This document shows positions 22,807 to 33,714 of a DNA stretch of 64,000 nt, piece after piece (positions within the stretch are counted from its first letter, which is position 1; each line of letters begins with the position of its first letter). The position numbers and the translations under genes were made by a program. This stretch comes from Talinum fruticosum (taxonomy: Eukaryota; Streptophyta; Magnoliopsida; Caryophyllales; Talinaceae), in contig JAITYX010000045.1 in assembly GCA_021018815.1 (NCBI GenBank), forward strand, positions 2,480,001 through 2,544,000. Reading direction: 5' to 3'. The notes beneath the pieces are model-generated. The model was not told the DNA's origin. It did not search any database and saw only the letters and a list, made by a program, of their open reading frames with translations.

Positions 22807-24452
22807 TGACAGAGCCGCAAGTGCACGGTATTTAAATTGTCACTAGTCAAGGTCGATCCCACAAGGACTCCATCTAGCAATGCACTAAACTAGCCCTCTA
22901 CTCGAATTGCTAAGCAAATCAGATTTTTGAAGTTGGTTCTTTCTAAACTAGTTCGAACTATTAAAATTAATAAAATTAATCTAGACTTAAATCAATGGGT
23001 AAAAACATCTAGGGATTTGCTTTCCTAACAATGGATTTGATTATTTAAACATAATTTGTGCAATCATTTATTCAAATAAATCAAGGATCGATAATCACAA
23101 AATTCTACCGCTCTTTCGATGCTTAATAGAATTGCTCTAATTAACCTATCAAACAACTTTCGTATGCCTTTTAAGTTAATCAAAGTTAAGGATTTCAAAT
23201 TATCAAAGTGATCTCCTAATTTACTATTCTTTTCTTAAATTTCATAAATTAGGTAGAAAGGTTGGTTGTCGGATTATTCTATTTCACTTTTCAGTTCATG
23301 ATAGATTAATCTCTAAACATAAGTATTCTAAGCCTTCAAAACACTCATGAACATGATAAACACAACCTTCTATTGAATCAAAATCAGAATTCAAGCCCAA
23401 ATCATAGAAAACTAATCAAACTACATTGTTTCGGATTACAAATATCTAGAAAAACTAAACTACTCACACATGTTTATTGAAAGCTTAACTAAAATCCAAT
23501 ATATTGAAATCAAACCTCAAACAAGTAAGAAATGAACAAGTAGATGATAGGCTTGAAGTGATCCACTTGAATATCTCGACTTTAGATGGAATCCCGCAAT
23601 CGCTTCAATCTTCTTCTTCGATCTTCAAAGTTTTTGGTTTGATGTGGATGAATGGAGGAAGGAAAAAATGGAGGATGAACTATGGAGGATTCTAGACTAG
23701 ATTTACGCAGAATTGCCGAAAAACAGCTTAAATAAGCCATTAAGAAGCAATCAAGAGCCGAAACCGTCAAAACCGAATCGTCTCGGCATAATTTACCTCC
23801 AACACAGGCCGTGTCCTCCAACACGGGCTGCCCGTGTTGGCTGCTGGCACATCAAAACCGGACGGAAACACCGAAAACGGGTCGTGTCCACCGACTGAGG
23901 ACTGCCCGTTCTCAATGCAAAGGCTCGACCTCCAACACGAGCCGTTTCCTCCAAAACGGGCTGCCCGTGTTGGTTGCTTGGAAGGCATGCGTCAAATTGA
24001 TTCAGCCATAACTTCTTCGTCCGATGTCCAAATGATGCGATTCTTCATTTTCCTGAAAGCTCATTAAATCTAGTTTCTAATTCTTTCATCATTATGATTA
24101 CTTCATAAGTGTGGGAAAAAACATAATTCAAAGAGTAAAGAAGTGTCCGTTACCGCATCCTTCTTACTCGTCCAACTCATATCTTTTCCGTTCCTCAATA
24201 GAATTAAGCTTATAATATGTCATTGGAAAGCTCTTTCAATAAGGACATTAGAAACATAGATTCAAAATAGCTTTGGGCTGAAATATGACTAAAAATCAGG
24301 TCCAAATCATTAGGAAGTTGTGGAAATAGACCAAAAACACAAAACCTAGGTGTAAAGCATAAATTGGGCATAAAGTGCATAAATATGAACATAAATCCCC
24401 AAAAATGACAAGCAACTTCCTATGAAATCTAATGCAAAAATGGCACTTATCA
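22807..24452 (-). mobile_element. Solo LTR (TGATAAGTGCC type) inserted in a solo LTR
   Basis: On the minus strand it begins TGATAAGTGCC and ends GGCTCTGTCA; on the plus strand TGACAGAGCC...GGCACTTATCA. It is flanked by perfect GCCAT at 22802-22806 and 24453-24457, 1646 bp long, with no internal coding. It contains the CAAGTGCACGG and GGTCGATCCCACAAGGA motifs seen in many plant LTRs. Orientation is inferred from TGATAAGTG as the usual LTR start. Confidence 0.85.
23797..23985. repeat. GC-rich palindromic repeat in the TGATAAG LTR
   Basis: Two related units (23797-23847 and 23931-23983). The first holds an exact 11+1+11 bp palindrome at 23818-23840 centred on CACGGGCTGCCCGTG; the second is the same with one mismatch. 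Confidence 0.8.
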
Positions 24453-24700
24453 GCCATTAGTCAAGCATACGTTCAAGGGTCCTGCTCAAAGTCACAAGGA
24501 AAGGAATCAAGTTCAAATCATCAACCAATTTCAAATTCATCGAGTACGTTCATTGATCGTGCCCTTCAATGTTTTATTTACAAATCAAGGCTGGATATGG
24601 CTGACATCAACAACAACAAAAAATCATTTGCAAACAATATTTTCCATATAAAAGTGGACTCGCCCATCAATACTTCACCATTGTTCAAAGCCACGACACC

Positions 24701-25397
24701 TAGGGATGGCAATGGGTCGAATGCTGGTCGGGTCCGACCGGACCCGGACCCATTTAACTTTTTTAGATTTGGACCCAGACTCGACCCGGACCCGACGGGT
24801 CCAGTAAAATTTGGACTCGGACCCGGACCCGGTGGGTCCACGGGTCCACGGGTCTTAAACGGGTCTACTATATTTTTATCATAAATGAGTTTAAAAATCA
24901 ATATTTTGTGCCCTATTTTAATATTATTGTAAATTTACAAGCAATTTTGTTACATATAACCTCTTTAGCATTATACTAATCTATCTATCAACCAATCTAT
25001 TGTACAAACAAAAAACTTAGTTCATACAAATCGAATACACCAATATATTAAACACAAAGTTCATCAAAGTTTGACAACACAAAGTTCAAAGTCCATCAAA
25101 GTTTAACAACAAATTGTAAGAAGGGTTTCCAAATTGCACCGGGTCCAAATTTGCATGAATACTACCGTTAGAATTTTTCAAAAAAATAAAATTAGTGTTC
25201 GGGTCTTAAACGGGTCTTAAACGGGTCTCGGGTCGGGTCCGGGTCTTAAAAATAAGACCCGGACCCGACCCGACTCCGAGACAGTTAGACCCGGACCCGA
25301 CCCGGACCCATCGGGTCCAAATTTTTGGACCCGCACCCGATTAAATGGGTCGGGTCTGGCGGGTCCGGGTCGGGTCCAGGACCCACTGCCATCCCTA
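24701..25397. mobile_element. Non-autonomous hAT element (MITE, 697 bp)
   Basis: Terminal inverted repeats TAGGGATGGCA(A/G)TGGGTC, 17 of 18 matching, are followed inward by many GGGTCC/CGGGTC subterminal repeats. Flanking 8 bp ACGACACC and GGCACACC agree at five positions, consistent with a decayed 8 bp target duplication. Comparison with the related LTR at 50070-50260 shows the insertion interrupts LTR sequence. The TAGGGATG terminus and 8 bp duplication fit the Ac branch of hAT. Short reverse-frame peptides rich in GPDP are translations of the subterminal repeats. No transposase. Confidence 0.85.
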
Positions 25398-25982
25398 GGC
25401 ACACCGTAATCGCGCCGCACCAACCGGACTTCTCGATCGGTCCGGGTGTGTACACATTTAGGGAAAACCCGATGATCGCAAGGGTAACCACACGGATAAT
25501 TAGTTAGCAACAGCTTTACATTATTCACTCCCCTCATTTATAAAATGAATTGAAATGTGCACGCTCAACTCAACTATTTATTAACCTTTATTTTACAGAC
25601 ATGATGATGGACGTATTCAACTTCGGCTCACATTTCAAAAATATTTTCTTATTTTGTTTTAGGTAAGGATGTTGAAGCTAAAGCAAGAGAATATTTCTAC
25701 TCGGGACTTAGAGGCTCGTAGTGGCAAGTTTGGGTATTAGTGGTTAAGTGTCGGGATTTCGTTTATCAAGTTCAATATGTACTTTTATTTATAATTATAT
25801 AAGTTATAGTTGCCTAGCAAGGTATAACCATGGGTAAAAATACACATAGATATATTTAGAGCATTGCCCTTTCCTCTAGTAAGGACAGCGGTAATGTCCT
25901 TGACCTCCCTTCCGCTGCACTAATCATCGGCTAGTCTGTTTATTTTGACTAAAACGGGTGATTACGGGTTTGGGGTGTTACA

Positions 25983-26160
25983 CACCTACTCTTTTAGGAC
26001 GCAGGATAGGGAATCCTATTGAAGTCGGGAATCCTAGCACGAAGCGGCTAGGGAATAAAAAGTTTATTTCAACACCGATACGTACCACACCAATATGTTC
26101 GACAACGTTACTAGTAACGCCAGTATGCCGCCTAAGGTCAAAAAACAACCTTCCTAAAAA
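25983..26160 (+). other. Gag leader resumed after the solo LTR
   Basis: Continues the leader broken at 20701; CGCAGGATAGGGAATCC matches the equivalent site near 15580 upstream of the other gag. Confidence 0.6.
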
Positions 26161-26980
26161 ATGGACAACCTAGAGCAAACTCCCATCATGATCTTGTTTA
26201 AGAAATCTGCTGCAAAAATAGAAGCTAAGATTGAGGCCCGGGATAAGAAGATCGAGTCAATATCCGAAACCCTTGATCTTATACTCCGGACCCTAAACAA
26301 GAATGCTAACGAAGCAAGAAAAGACGGAGAGGAAGCCAACCCTCCATCTAAACCTTAGTCCAAGCCTCGGCCTAATCCACGAATCGATCGGATAGAGAAG
26401 ATATTACGAGAGTCATCAATGTTCAACGACTACTACTTAGCCCACGGATTCACTTCAATCCCTAAAGGTGAATTGCCCCCAAAAATTCACTATGCCGGAC
26501 ATTATGTTCCCCAAGACCTGAAAACCCTCAACACTAAATGAGGAACTTTATAGAGGCAATGACTTTAAAAAATGTACCGGAGGACACATACCATGTCATC
26601 TTCCCATGGACATTTGACAAAGACGTTAAGAAATTATACAACGTTGTCGACCCACACCGGCAAAATCTTTGCAAAGAGTTCTTACACCAATACTCTTATA
26701 ATACTAATTTACCAGTCACTCTTCGAGATCTTGAGCTGATCAAGCAAGGAGACCGGAAAGCTTCACCGACTTCCTCACTCACCTGGAGGGAAAAAGGCAC
26801 CAACATGGCATATTGACCTTTTAAAAAGGATCGAGTTACACTCATCATCAAAAACCCGAAGCATGTCTACCATCAACACTTGAAGTTCTTGCCTTTCATG
26901 GACTTCAAAACACTCGAAATGCTGGCATGCTCATAGAAGAGGAGCAAGCATCCATAAAAACTTCAACCAGCTAAAAGATC
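26161..26980 (+). pseudogene. gag: Gag remnant of the second gag-only element
   Basis: Starts at ATG 26161 (MDNLEQTPIMILFKKSA), with a charged helix (EAKIEARDKKIESISETL), a stop at 26356, then RIDRIEKILRESSMFNDYY in the same frame. After a frameshift near 26490 the core reads HYAGHYVP/MRNFIEAMTLKNVPEDTY, HVIFPWTFDKDVKKLYNVVD and CKEFLHQYSYN. A later piece keeps the LPFMDFKTLEMLA-like end near 26890-26940. It is collinear with the gag copies at 4454-5037 and 15784-16735. It forms the particle shell in active relatives; this copy cannot be translated through. Confidence 0.82.
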
Positions 26981-27457
26981 ATCCAATGAGCCCATTACTC
27001 ATCAAGGAAGCCAATAAAGTGCGCATTTTCCCATTTCATATCCATTTTATGTTCGTTTCCTTTTCTTGTTTCCAAAAAACCCAAATCAATACTTTCTTTT
27101 GAACTATGAAGGTTAGATTTCTGCTATAGTGGATACATATGGAGTCCATCGAGTCCGGCCCCAAAGCTAATCTTGTTCCCACTTCCAATTTCCAAAATCA
27201 AAGTCACTAAGGAGTAGAAAACCATCGGGAACAAGTTGTCGAATTAATCAAGAAGTATGCCATGCCGACTCAAGCACAAAACTATCAAATGTATGGTTCA
27301 CTATTCACCATTTAGCAACAATACATCACAGTTCAGGCGGCCAACTTTTCTTTAGGCTCTACTTTGGGGAGTGGGGGCCAAAATGCAATTTTTGTCTTTA
27401 TCTTTTTAAAACTTTTTACATCACTTAATAAAAGAGTACATTTGTTCTTAGAGGCTT
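26981..27457 (+). other. Non-coding interior of the second gag-only element
   Basis: Matches 3750-4250 in the first gag-only copy in reverse, including TTTGGGGAGTGGGGGC near 27362 and the Tat-typical GAACTATGAAGG...CTATAGTGGATAC stretch near 27100. No gene seen. Confidence 0.6.
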
Positions 27458-28148
27458 AACTACTACAAATATGACTTTTTATAATGTTGAATTTACGACT
27501 CGTTGAAACGAAAAATCGTCATGAAAAATGAGGCGGTGGCATTTTTGTAAATAAGCAGCCTTGTATAACATCTATGACAACGGTTGTTTTAATGAACCGT
27601 CGTCATAGGTTGAGCTGTTAACTTTTGACGACGGTTCTTTGAAAGAACGGTCATCATAGGGTACATTTGATGATGGTTCTTCATTTGAACCGTCATTAAA
27701 TGTGTACGTCTAAAATGCTTTCGAAAACCCTCGGACTTTTAACTAGGGTTTAATAAAAAACCGTAGTCGAAAATGCTTTCAAAAAACCCTAAATAGTCTT
27801 TTCCTCTCCTCTCTCTCCCCTCCTCCTACTTGAACCCTCACACTCCTCTCCTTGCACAAATTCTCTCTCGCTTCTCAGCACTAAACCTTGGCTTTCTCTC
27901 CCTTTCTTCCTCCATCCTCCATGCATCATCATCCCAAGATCTGCTACACACCATCTCCATTTCTTCCTTCATCCTCCACCGGTCACTCGTCCTAAGAACC
28001 GTGCTCAAGATCTATCGCCGCGGTTGGGAGGAGGAGTAGGACACCTTGAGCCGCCGAGCCCTAGCTGAAGCCCTCTAAATGTAGCCGACACCTCTCTCTT
28101 CTTCGGAACCCGACAACGGTTTGTTCTTCTAGATGGGCTAATATAATC

Positions 28149-28179
<31 letters not shown>

Positions 28180-28948
28180 GCCCTCCATCTTCTACGCATC
28201 GCCTTCCGTGCCCAAGATTTTCACTCATTCTTTCTCTCGCAATTTGTTCCGATTTTGCTTCCATGGGTCATTGTTAGATGTGAAATTGAAGAGTTGAAAT
28301 CTCTTCGATCTTCGTTGTTTGATGTGTAGTTGAAGAGTTGAAGTCTTTCCATGCCGCCGATGAAGAATACAAGCTTGCAAGGTTGTTTCATTTGAGGTGA
28401 TTAATTAGTTGGATTGTAATGTATTCGTAACTAAAGCAATTTGGAAAATTCGTCTAATTTCGTTTACGAGTGGATGGGCTAATGTTTTCATTCTTCCCTG
28501 TAATCTTCAAGGTCCTGAAAAAATTTCAAAATCTCCCTCCAACAACTTCATCTATATTCTTTTAGTTTTGTTTTAAATCGACTTGTTTTTGTTCATTCAT
28601 ATTTTTTTTTTTTTTTTGTCTGTCCTCTTGAAATTTTAGTTTTAGATCCTAAATTTTCAGATCTAAAAGTGATTTGTTTGTTTGTAATAATTGTGGCAAT
28701 TACTACGGTTGTTGTGAAAGAAGCTGTCATCATATGCTAACCTATTACTACGATTCTTTTGAAAGAACCGTGGTCATAGGAGATATATGGCGATGATTCT
28801 TCCGTAGAACCATCGTCATAAGCCTTCTATTACCACGGTTTTGAACCATAGTAAAAGATTACATACAAGACGGCCACATAGACGACGCTCGATAATCATA
28901 GTTAAAGGTCATTTTGAACCATAGTTAAAAGTGGTTCTCGTAGTAGTG
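27458..28948. mobile_element. Non-autonomous CACTA element
   Basis: The right end reads CACTACTACGAGAACCAC on the minus strand and the left end AACTACTACAAATATGAC (first base mutated), flanked by CTT at 27455-27457 and 28949-28951, the 3 bp duplication expected for CACTA elements. The empty site can be reconstructed from the first gag-only copy near 3710. Inside are subterminal hairpin units pairing GACNACGGTTCTTT with AAAGAACCGTNGTC on both ends, and a CT-rich middle with a microsatellite at 28150-28171. No transposase frame. Confidence 0.85.
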
Positions 28949-28951
28949 CTT

Positions 28952-29384
28952 GCGTTCATCTCCTTTCCATGAGTCAAACTCCTAAAAATATAAAAATTAC
29001 TAACAAAGCACCCTACAAGGAATTATTCAATCAAACATTATTCATCAAGTCAGCATCGGGAAGGTCACCAACACCACCACCTTCAAAGAGATTCCATCAA
29101 AGTTAGCTTACAATCCAACATTCGAGAAGAGCTAGACATAAGCACCCAAGAAGAACGTGGGGGCTTATGATCGAAAATGTTATGCAATCACAATAAACTC
29201 CAAGAATACTCGGGAAGAGGCACAAATCTTCTACCATACAACCAAAAGAGCTATTAGCACATAGACTAAAAAGCTCAAAATTAGAATGAGGTATATAACC
29301 TCATGGAACTTCGTAGTTTCAAACAAGTCTAGTTCATCCGTCCCTATTCCGACGAAAGTACATAGAATTCAAGCTTCATACCCT
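28952..29384 (+). other. Non-coding interior resumed after CACTA
   Basis: Collinear with 3300-3710 of the first gag-only copy, with the shared GAACGTGGGGGCTTATGATCG block near 29153. Confidence 0.6.
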
Positions 29385-29765
29385 ATATCGGTCAAGGTTC
29401 AAACACCCGAGCCAAGTTTCGGACCCGGGAGCGATTAAGGTTCATACGTCATCTCCGTCGAGCTTCGGGCCCAACAGCGGTCAAGGTTCGAGACGTTCTA
29501 GTTGAGCATCGGGACAACAGGTGGTCAAGGTTCGGTAAACCTCGTAGAACTTCAAGCCCAACAGGTAGTCAAGGTTCGGACAACTTCGTCGAGCTTCGGG
29601 CCCAACAGTGGTCAAGATTCGGACATCCTCATCGAGCTTTAGGCCTAACAGTGGTCAAGGTTCAGTGCACCCTCATCGAGCTTCAGGCATAACAATGATC
29701 GAGGTTTAGACAACCCTCATCGAGCTTTAGGCCCAACAGCGAGTCAAGGTTCGGAAAATCCTCCG
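29385..29765 (+). repeat. 3' internal tandem repeat of the second gag-only element
   Basis: Nine units of about 41-50 bp around CGAGCTTCGGGCCCAACAG and GGTCAAGGTTCGG. Same family as 2690-3300. Confidence 0.85.
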
Positions 29766-29846
29766 AGAGAATTCCCAAGCTTCGTCTTACTTACTAATTT
29801 GTTGAAGTCTCACTAGCATGAGTGTAAGTCACCTAGATTTTGGCTT

Positions 29847-30620
29847 ATGCTAGGACAAGAAGTCTGTCCCACCCATGTCTACTACCAATCCTTTGTTGAC
29901 CCCCTTACTACAAAATTTTGCCTATGTTTTCCCCTCATAAATTCCCCCGGCCTACCCCCAAAGAGAACAATTCAACACAGAATTGATCTTTACCTAGATG
30001 CCCCACTACCTAACAAACTAGCCTACAAAATGAACCCCAAAAACACAACTAAAGTACAAACGCAGGTTGATGAGTTGTTGGCAAAGGGAGTGATCGGGGA
30101 GAGTCTAAGTCCCTGTTCACCGCCTACTCTACTTGTCCCAAAGAAATATGAAACTCGGAGAATGTGCGTAGATACTAGAGCCACCAATAAGATCACCATT
30201 AAGTATAGATTTCCTATTCCCCAATCGGAAGACTTGATGAGTTGCATGGGTCCTCGCTTTTTCAAAAGTGGACCTCAAAAATTGCTACTATCAAATCATA
30301 ATTTGTGAAGGGGATGAATGAAAGACAACCTTTAAGACTAAGGCTGGCTTGTATGAGTGGCTTCGATGCCCTTTGGCCTGTCCAATCCCCTTAGTACTTT
30401 TATGAGGTTAATGAACCAGGTGTTGAAACCACTTATAGGGAAGTGTGTGGTTGCGTACTTTGATGATATTTTGGTTTACAGTAAAACTACCGAAGAGCAT
30501 TTTGACCACCTCTATACAATTCTACAGATTCTATCCCGGAGAAACTTTATGGAAACTTGGAAAAGTGCCAATTTTTACTTCACAAGTTACTTTTCTTGGC
30601 TTTGTTTTGTATGAACAGGG
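29847..30620 (+). pseudogene. pol: Gypsy reverse transcriptase
   Basis: Opens with LPPKRTIQHRIDLYLDAPLP, then VDELLAKGVIGESLSPC and LLVPKKYETRRMCVDTRATN. After a frameshift near 30270 it continues with [30 protein letters not shown] and the catalytic YFDD at 30456-30467 ([12 protein letters not shown]), so the catalytic pair is intact. The thumb and connection follow ([19 protein letters not shown]). Two frame changes and the missing upstream protease make it non-functional. It would synthesise element DNA in the particle. Confidence 0.88.
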
Positions 30621-30729
30621 AATGCAAGTTGATGATGAGAAGATTCGAGCCATTCAAGGGTGGCCAGTTCCTACCATTATCACCCAAGTGAGGAGCTTCC
30701 ATAGATTGGCCTCATTTTTTAAGAGATTT

Positions 30730-31080
30730 GTCGGAGGTTTAGCATAGTCGTGGCCTCCATGACCGAACTTTTAAAAGAGAAGAAGTTCAAGTGGATTGAA
30801 GCAGCTCGTAAAGCCTTTGAAGAAGTCAAACCGAGGCTAACATCCGCCCTCGTATTGGCCCTGTTTGATTTGTCAAAGCTATTTGAAGTGGAATGTGATG
30901 CATCCGATTGGCATAGAAGTTGTGCTAACACAAGAAGGCAAGCATGTTGCCTACTTCGATGAGAAGTGCAATGACACCAAGAAGAAGTACTCCACCTATG
31001 ATAAAGAGTTCTATTTCATCATCGAGCTCTTAACTGTTGGAGACACTACCTTATTGGTTCCGAGTTCATCCTATACTTAG
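30730..31080 (+). pseudogene. pol: Gypsy RNase H
   Basis: Frame 30750-30962 gives WIEAARKAFEEVKPRL, VLALFDLSKLFEVECDASDW, holding the first catalytic aspartate. After a frameshift near 30920 the text continues with GKHVAYFDEKCNDTKKKYSTYDKEFYFIIELL, holding the catalytic glutamate region. The HYL...FILYxDHEALKYI segment follows in broken form to about 31110. It follows reverse transcriptase directly as in Ty3/gypsy pol. Confidence 0.8.
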
Positions 31081-31399
31081 ACCATGAAGCACCGAAGTAC
31101 ATCTAAGGACAAGACAAACTCAACCCAAGGCACATTAAGTGGGTCAAGTATTTGTAATCTTACCACTCCAAAATCAAGAACAAAGTTGGACACTTAAATA
31201 GAGGTACTAATGCTATATCCCGAGGTATTTGTTACTTTCTAAGCTTAATTCCCGAGTTATTGGTTTTGAGTTGATCAAGAGTCAATATGCTAAAGATTTT
31301 GATTTTAAGGAGATTTTTAGAAGTGTTGTAAGCATCATTCTAGAAAGTTTGTTGTAGAACAAGGTTATTTGTTCAAAGGTACAAGATTGTGTATTCCTC

Positions 31400-32130
31400 A
31401 AGGAGGATACAAAGAGTTTTTGATTTAAGAGCTGCATGATGGAGCTCTTCCCGGCCATTTTGGAGTGCGAAGACCACGACCATGTTGAAGGAGCATTATT
31501 TCTGGCCTAAAATAGCCCGAGATGTCAAACATTACATCAAGAGGTGTGCTACTCGTAAGTTGGCCAAAATCCACACGTTGCCCCAAGGTTTGTATATTCC
31601 ATTGCTCGTCTCGTGAAGGTCCTTGGGAGGATGTTAGCGTCGATTTCATTAGAGGTCTACCCCGGACACAAAGGTCCAAGGACTCTGTAATAGTGATAGT
31701 TGACAGATTTTCAAAAATGGCCCGCTTTATACCTTGTCACACTATATTTAATGCTTCTAAGGTGGATAATCTATATTTTAAAGAAGTTGTCGAGCTACAT
31801 GGTATTCCTAGGAACATGGTCTCAAATAGAGATTCTAAGTTCCTCAACCACTTCCGGATTACCTTGTAGAGGAAAATGGGAACTACCCTCAAGTTCAGCA
31901 CTACCTGCCATCCTCAAACCGATGGTCGGACGTAACGTTGGGCACCCTACTTAGAATTCTTATCAAGAAGAATATCCGAGAGTGGGATGAGTTGTTACCT
32001 TATGCTAAGTTTGCCTACAACGTAACTCCAAGCAAAGCCACTCGTTTATCCCCCTTTCGGGTAGTTTATGGACTCAATCCTCTCACCCCACTTGATTTGG
32101 TTCCTATTTCTGCCCCTACCAGGTACAGTT
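31400..32130 (+). pseudogene. pol: Gypsy integrase core
   Basis: An HH-CC zinc remnant (HDGALPGHFG, then [12 protein letters not shown]) leads to the core: [20 protein letters not shown] with the first aspartate, [17 protein letters not shown], then [14 protein letters not shown] with the second. The third acidic residue should fall in the DGQTE segment near 31920, but a small deletion and frame change leave DGRT, so it is missing. The frame recovers with GTLLRILIKKNIREWDELLPYAKFAYN. Integrase would insert element DNA; this one is dead. Confidence 0.85.
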
Positions 32131-32219
32131 AGGAAGGAGAACAACAAGCTAAGGAGATCAAAGACATTCGCAGCAAGGTAAAAAAGAGGATTGAAAAATC
32201 CAATGTCTGCAGCCAAGTC

Positions 32220-32597
32220 TTATGCCGATAAGCATCAAAAGGAAGCTTATTTCTAACCAGGAGACCTTATGTGGATACACATGAGGAAGGAGAGTTCCTA
32301 CTAAAAGGAAGTCTAAATTGTTGCCAAGGTCGGATGGTCATTTCGAGGTGCTCGGAGCAAGTAGGTCTAAATGCCAACAAAATTGATCTACCCGGAGAGT
32401 ACGGAGTCTCGGTCACATTTAACGTAGCTGATTTGAAACCTTACTTTAGTGAAGATGAGGATCTTCCGAGTTTGAGAATAAACTCTTTTCAGGAAGGAGG
32501 GAATTATGAAAATAATCCATCATCTCAAATAGCTAACTCGGAGTCCACTCGAACACATCAATTCCGAGTCAAGCAACAAAGCAACCCAAGAACGTAG
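32220..32597 (+). pseudogene. pol: Gypsy integrase C-terminal module
   Basis: YADKHQKEAYF...GDLMWIHMRKE is followed, one frame over, by a broken GPF-type module (DGHFEVL, NANKIDLPGEYGVSVTFNVADLKPY) and an acidic end (FSEDEDLPSLRINSFQEGG). The stop is at 32595-32597. No chromodomain is recognisable. Confidence 0.78.
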
Positions 32598-32599
32598 CC

Positions 32600-33710
32600 A
32601 TGTTGATCAAGGACGTCAAGGAAAGTTTTAGTCCAAGACTAATGGGCCTAGATCAATGCAAAGAAGAGATCAGATATCCCAGCCTTCATCGATTTCATCT
32701 ACACCTAGAAGAATTCACCTCACTCAGCTTCTAAGTGACCTTTGTTATTTGTTACTTGAATAATTTAGTTGTTTGTTGAACACAATCTTGGTTTGTAATA
32801 ATTTGAGACAATTTGTATTTTTTTCTTGTGCAGTTATTGTGGATTACTACCTCTTGTAAGCATTCACAGGTTTGGAGCAGCTTTCGACTCGGTCGAAACG
32901 TAAGCCACACTCCCTCCTACTTAATGGTGGTTAGTTATGGCACGTAGTAAGAGTTTTTTGAGTTCGGAAGAGCTACAAGCCTCCCTCAAAAGAAGAAGAA
33001 TCAGATTATGAAGACTTCTCCCAAGTCAGCCACGATTCCGAGCCACGTAAAATAGACCATTTGCAACCTAGTTCCTAGATCGTAGCCGACCTTTTGGAGC
33101 GGTCCAATATGATGTCTTCTAGTGGCATTGTCAAGCCTTTTCAGCTAATCACAACTTGTCAAGAGGAAAGAGAAGTTCTTTTTGGTTCAAATTACCGATG
33201 CAATCGGAATACTTTTGCAAATTTCGGTTTTCTTTTTTCAGTCAAGATTAATCATTATAATTAGTGTTAATTAACTATGATTAGTCTTAATCTATCCTTA
33301 ATGATTAGTCTTAATCTATCCTTAATGATTAGGAAAGGTATTTTGCACGTGAAATGGCTTCCTATATAAGGCCTTCCTATTCTTGTAAGAACAACTTTTG
33401 AATACATTGTTTTTGGTCGTTGATGCCATAAGTGTATCTTCAACTTAAAATGTTTGAGTGAATCGAACTTTTGTCTTCAAAATTCCCTAGTTGTTATAGC
33501 ATGGTTTGGCAACCAAGAGATGATCTCGTAGGTCTTATAATTCCCCTATCGGATCCAATCCTAGACCATCTTCTTTGTTGCCCCTGTTTGATTTTGAAGC
33601 TGGACACAATGTCCCTTCTAAGTCGGCTAGGCACCATCCCCTATTTTACTATCAAACCCCACTTTTTCTAACCTCTTAACTTTATCAATTATTGATAACA
33701 GCTAGTTCCC
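32600..33710 (+). repeat. LTR-like tail of the truncated gypsy element
   Basis: Starts after the pol stop and holds a promoter-like TATATAAGG at 33363-33371 and a 24 bp tandem duplication at 33279-33326. Exact LTR borders are unclear because no partner LTR is in the window. Confidence 0.5.
33363..33371 (+). promoter_or_regulatory. TATA box of the truncated gypsy LTR
   Basis: CTATATAAGGCC within the LTR-like tail, about 350 bp before its right edge. Confidence 0.55.
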
Positions 33711-33714
33711 ATAG

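Larger units (their letters stand above)
20702..25982 (+). mobile_element. Solo LTR (TGTAACAACCC type) with nested insertions
   Basis: Begins TGTAACAACCC and ends GGGGTGTTACA, flanked by CACCT at 20697-20701 and 25983-25987. No internal gag or pol is present, so it is a single LTR left by recombination. After removing the inserted solo LTR (22807-24452) and hAT element (24701-25397) it is about 2.9 kb. It shares its 3' part with 48016-50821. LTRs of this length and termini are frequent in Tekay/Del-type chromoviruses; I infer that group without internal sequence. Confidence 0.88.
17238..29835 (+). mobile_element. Second gag-only Tat-lineage element, 3' truncated
   Basis: Begins with a complete LTR (17238-19458), then primer site, leader repeats, gag and the GGTCAAGG tandem repeat, in the same order as the 547-8887 element. 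In that element the 3' LTR follows the repeat; here the sequence instead passes into an unrelated gypsy pol near 29835, so the 3' LTR has been lost. It interrupts the RNase H of the host element after GGAAG at 17233-17237. It hosts a solo LTR (20702-25982) and a CACTA element (27458-28948). Confidence 0.7.
29835..33710 (+). mobile_element. 5'-truncated Ty3/gypsy element: pol plus LTR-like tail
   Basis: A second, unrelated gypsy element whose sequence starts inside pol, just before reverse transcriptase, and ends with a promoter-bearing LTR-like tail. No 5' LTR, gag or protease is found. The left junction follows the Tat 3' repeat and the right junction is just before Tat integrase sequence at 33715, so the insertion coincides with a large deletion of Tat sequence. 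The IQHRIDL, KITIKYRFPIP and TFNVADLKPY signatures are those of a group often listed near Reina-type chromoviruses; I cannot see a chromodomain. Confidence 0.75.

Noticed and set aside
24578..24901. GPDP-rich minus-strand peptide as a possible secreted protein
   Set aside because: It is a translation of hAT subterminal CGGGTCC repeats and crosses the transposon border.
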